From Hydractinia symbiolongicarpus (taxonomy: Eukaryota > Cnidaria > Hydrozoa > Anthoathecata > Hydractiniidae), in contig NC_079877.1 of NCBI RefSeq assembly GCF_029227915.1, positions 19,247,851-19,311,850 on the forward strand: 64,000 nt of DNA, read 5' to 3'. Below the pieces are notes generated by a model. It saw nothing but the letters and a program-made list of their open reading frames with translations, was not told the origin of the DNA and ran no database searches. The position numbers were made by a program, and so were the translations under genes. Below, one piece after another: positions 61,189 through 64,000 of the stretch. Numbering within the stretch: position 1 is the stretch's first letter; each line of letters starts with the position of its first letter.

Positions 61189-62347
61189 GTACAAGACCAT
61201 ATTACGGCTTTTAGAAGGCCATGCACGTAGTGGACGGTGATATAAGGGCATGGCGCCAAGGCAAATGTCTTTGGACGATGTAGTCCTTTGAGACTGAAAG
61301 AACTAGACCAATAGCAAGCTGCGCGGACATGTGGAACCACGTAATTCCCGTGTAAAGCCTTAATTAGGTCGCAAAAAGCCATAATACGGCTTCTAGAAAG
61401 CTTTGCACGTAGTTGATGGTGATAAAAGGCCAGGACGCCAAGGAAACCGACTTGGAACGTTGTAGTCCATTGAGACTGAATGGTCTAGACCAATGATACC
61501 ATGAGCAGGCTCGTGGAACTAAGTGATTAACGTGTAAGGCCTTTATTAGGCGGCAAGAGGCCATAGTACGGCTTTTAGAAGGCTATGTTCGTAGTTGACG
61601 TTGATATAAAGCAATGGCGCCATGGAAAACGACTTGGGACGTTGTAGATCATTAAGACTGCAAGGACTAAACCCATGGCAACCTTTGCGGACCCGTGGAA
61701 CCACGTATTTTAAGTGTAGGGCCTTAATTATGTCGTAAAAGACCATATTACTGCTTTTAGAAGGCTATGCACGTATTTGACGGTGATAAAAAGCCATGGC
61801 GGCAAGGAAAACGAATTGGCACGTTGCAGTCCATTGAGAATGAAAGGACTAGACCAATGGCAAGTTGCGCAAACACGTGGAACAACGTAATTCACGTGTA
61901 AGGCCTTTATTAGGCCGCAAAAGCCATATTACGGCTTGTCGAAGGCTATGCAAGCAGTTGCCGCTGATATAAGGGCATGGCGTCAAGAAAAACGACTTGG
62001 CACGTCTTTAGTCCATTGAGACTGCAAGGACTAGACCAATGCTAAGCTGCGCGAACACGTGGAACCACGTAATTCACGTGTAAGGCCTTTATTAGGCCGC
62101 AAAAGCCAAGTTACGGCTTTTAGAAGGGTATCCACGTAGTTAAGGGTGATATAAAGGCATGGCGCCATGGAAAACGACTTGGGACGTTGTAGATCATTAT
62201 GACTGCAAGAACTAAACCCATGGCAACCTTTGCAGACCCGTGCAACGACGTATTTTATGTGTGGGGCCTTAATTATGTCGTAAAAGACCATATTACTGCT
62301 TTTAGAAGGCTATGCACGTAGTTGACGGTGATAAAAAGCCATGGCGG
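60714..62347 (+). repeat. Right-end 9-monomer higher-order repeat, copy 1 (1634 bp)
   Basis: Repeats at 62348-63981 at a shift of exactly 1634 bp. By eye I find only about six differences: gtacaag/gtaaaag near 61190, aaatgtcttt/aaatgacttt near 61268, gataaaagg/gatataagg near 61424, gccgctgat/gccggtgat near 61953, gacggtgat/gacggagat near 61782, and gacc/gatc near 60765. It overlaps the end of the nested unit's tail. Its length equals that of the 9-mer inside the 25-mer, but the variants differ. Confidence 0.9.
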
Positions 62348-64000
62348 CAAGGAAAACGACTTGGCACGTTGCAGTCCATTCAGAATAAAAGGACCAGATC
62401 AATGATATAATGCGCAGGCCTCTGGAAATACTTGATTTCGTGTAAGGCCTTTATTAGAACGCAAAAGCCATATTACGGCTTTTAGAAGGCTATGCACGTA
62501 GTTGACGGTGATATAAGGGCATGGCGCCAAGGCAAATGACTTTGGACGATGTAGTCCTTTGAGACTGCAGGGACTAGACCAATGGCAAGCTGTGCGAACA
62601 CGTGGAACCACGTAATTCAAGTGTAAGGACTTTATTGAGCCGCAAAAGCCATATTACGGCTTTTAGAAGGCTATGCACGTAGTTGACGGTGATATAAGAG
62701 CATGGCGTCAAAGAAAACGACTTGGGACGTTGTAGTCCATTGAGACTGCAAGGACTAGACCAATGATACCTTGCCAAGGCTTGTGGAACCACGTATTTTA
62801 AGTGTAGGGCCTTAATTATGTCGTAAAAGACCATATTACGGCTTTTAGAAGGCCATGCACGTAGTGGACGGTGATATAAGGGCATGGCGCCAAGGCAAAT
62901 GACTTTGGACGATGTAGTCCTTTGAGACTGAAAGAACTAGACCAATAGCAAGCTGCGCGGACATGTGGAACCACGTAATTCCCGTGTAAAGCCTTAATTA
63001 GGTCGCAAAAAGCCATAATACGGCTTCTAGAAAGCTTTGCACGTAGTTGATGGTGATATAAGGCCAGGACGCCAAGGAAACCGACTTGGAACGTTGTAGT
63101 CCATTGAGACTGAATGGTCTAGACCAATGATACCATGAGCAGGCTCGTGGAACTAAGTGATTAACGTGTAAGGCCTTTATTAGGCGGCAAGAGGCCATAG
63201 TACGGCTTTTAGAAGGCTATGTTCGTAGTTGACGTTGATATAAAGCAATGGCGCCATGGAAAACGACTTGGGACGTTGTAGATCATTAAGACTGCAAGGA
63301 CTAAACCCATGGCAACCTTTGCGGACCCGTGGAACCACGTATTTTAAGTGTAGGGCCTTAATTATGTCGTAAAAGACCATATTACTGCTTTTAGAAGGCT
63401 ATGCACGTATTTGACGGAGATAAAAAGCCATGGCGGCAAGGAAAACGAATTGGCACGTTGCAGTCCATTGAGAATGAAAGGACTAGACCAATGGCAAGTT
63501 GCGCAAACACGTGGAACAACGTAATTCACGTGTAAGGCCTTTATTAGGCCGCAAAAGCCATATTACGGCTTGTCGAAGGCTATGCAAGCAGTTGCCGGTG
63601 ATATAAGGGCATGGCGTCAAGAAAAACGACTTGGCACGTCTTTAGTCCATTGAGACTGCAAGGACTAGACCAATGCTAAGCTGCGCGAACACGTGGAACC
63701 ACGTAATTCACGTGTAAGGCCTTTATTAGGCCGCAAAAGCCAAGTTACGGCTTTTAGAAGGGTATCCACGTAGTTAAGGGTGATATAAAGGCATGGCGCC
63801 ATGGAAAACGACTTGGGACGTTGTAGATCATTATGACTGCAAGAACTAAACCCATGGCAACCTTTGCAGACCCGTGCAACGACGTATTTTATGTGTGGGG
63901 CCTTAATTATGTCGTAAAAGACCATATTACTGCTTTTAGAAGGCTATGCACGTAGTTGACGGTGATAAAAAGCCATGGCGGCAAGGAAAACGACTTGGCA
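62348..64000 (+). repeat. Right-end 9-monomer higher-order repeat, copy 2, and start of a third
   Basis: Full second copy to 63981. The last 19 bases, 63982-64000, repeat the start of the unit, so a third copy or a related one probably follows beyond the window. The array is clearly cut by the right edge, not ended there. Confidence 0.88.

Larger units (their letters stand above)
1..64000 (+). repeat. 182-bp satellite DNA array, about 350 head-to-tail monomers
   Basis: Every stretch of the window is a copy of one unit of about 182 bp. I tracked a landmark in each monomer, the last base of 'cat' in the element aaaagccat-attacggc. It falls at 146, 328, 510, 692, 874, 1056, 1238, 1419, 1601, 1783 and so on to the right edge, at steps of 180-182 bp with few exceptions. 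All copies run in the same direction and nothing non-satellite interrupts them. Monomers differ at diagnostic sites, for example the base pair before 'tacgg' (att, aat, agt or act) and the element after 'ggcta' (tgcacgtag, tgcaagcag, tgttcgtag). Ordered variants recur at long distances, which defines higher-order repeats. Uniform satellite on this scale is typical of eukaryotic centromeric or pericentromeric chromatin. That location is inference, and the family matches none I can recall. Confidence 0.97.

Noticed and set aside
1-64000. CRISPR array
   Set aside because: Spacing is regular, but the whole 182-bp unit is repeated with no unique spacers, and units are far longer than CRISPR repeats.
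1-64000. Alpha satellite of primates or another well-known centromere repeat
   Set aside because: The unit length is close to that of several families (171-188 bp), but the sequence does not look like alpha satellite, Arabidopsis CEN178 or others I can recall, and it has no full CENP-B box. Species assignment is left open.
1-64000. tRNA, 5S rRNA or other RNA polymerase III gene as the origin of the unit
   Set aside because: I saw no B-box-like ggttcgannc element and no run of T acting as a terminator, and no cloverleaf can be traced in the monomer.

Overview
The whole window is one uninterrupted array of tandem satellite DNA. The unit is about 182 bp (180-182 bp in nearly every monomer I measured), and roughly 350 copies lie head to tail in one orientation from base 1 to base 64000. 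I find no protein-coding gene, RNA gene, transposon, CRISPR array or unique sequence. The open frames present are by-products of the repeat: 182 is not a multiple of three, the same frame recurs once per monomer, and it runs out just past one monomer length. A homogeneous array of nucleosome-sized units with higher-order repeats (HORs) and no mobile-element insertions points to the centromeric or pericentromeric heterochromatin of a eukaryotic chromosome. I cannot name the species. One monomer I counted has 81 G+C of 181 (about 45%) and 10 CpG where about 9 are expected, so CpG is not depleted; this argues weakly against a heavily CpG-methylated vertebrate.

Layout. Bases 1-24345 form a first domain. 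It holds a 10-monomer HOR in tandem (1394-5141), a long block (about 3268-8996) repeated at about 16476-21843 with a two-monomer deletion, a 2724-bp periodic block (11963-16435), and shorter shuffled copies (21844-24345). This domain alone carries an odd 241-bp truncated unit, eight times. Bases 24346-49582 form a second domain with different monomer variants. It holds a three-copy dimer HOR (27250-28341), an 18-monomer HOR in two copies (31431-37783) and a 25-monomer HOR in two tandem copies (40507-49582). Bases 49583-51930 return to variants of the first domain.

The clearest large structure is nested. The block from 38146 to about 51942 (flank, 25-mer, 25-mer, tail) is repeated at 51943 to about 61188 (flank, one 25-mer, tail). 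The 25-mer itself contains a 9-mer twice. The hierarchy is therefore monomer, 9-mer, 25-mer, then a unit of about 76 or 51 monomers. The window ends in another 9-mer HOR (60714-63981), two full copies with a third starting at the right edge.

Monomers carry several short dyad symmetries: a CACGTAA/TTACGTG dyad, an AAAAGCC/GGCTTTT hairpin, GGCC pairs and an ATGGCGCCAT palindrome. There is no good CENP-B box. Short dyads have been proposed to matter at centromeres that lack CENP-B boxes; that such a role applies here is inference. All block boundaries come from reading and aligning by eye, and I could run no alignment.
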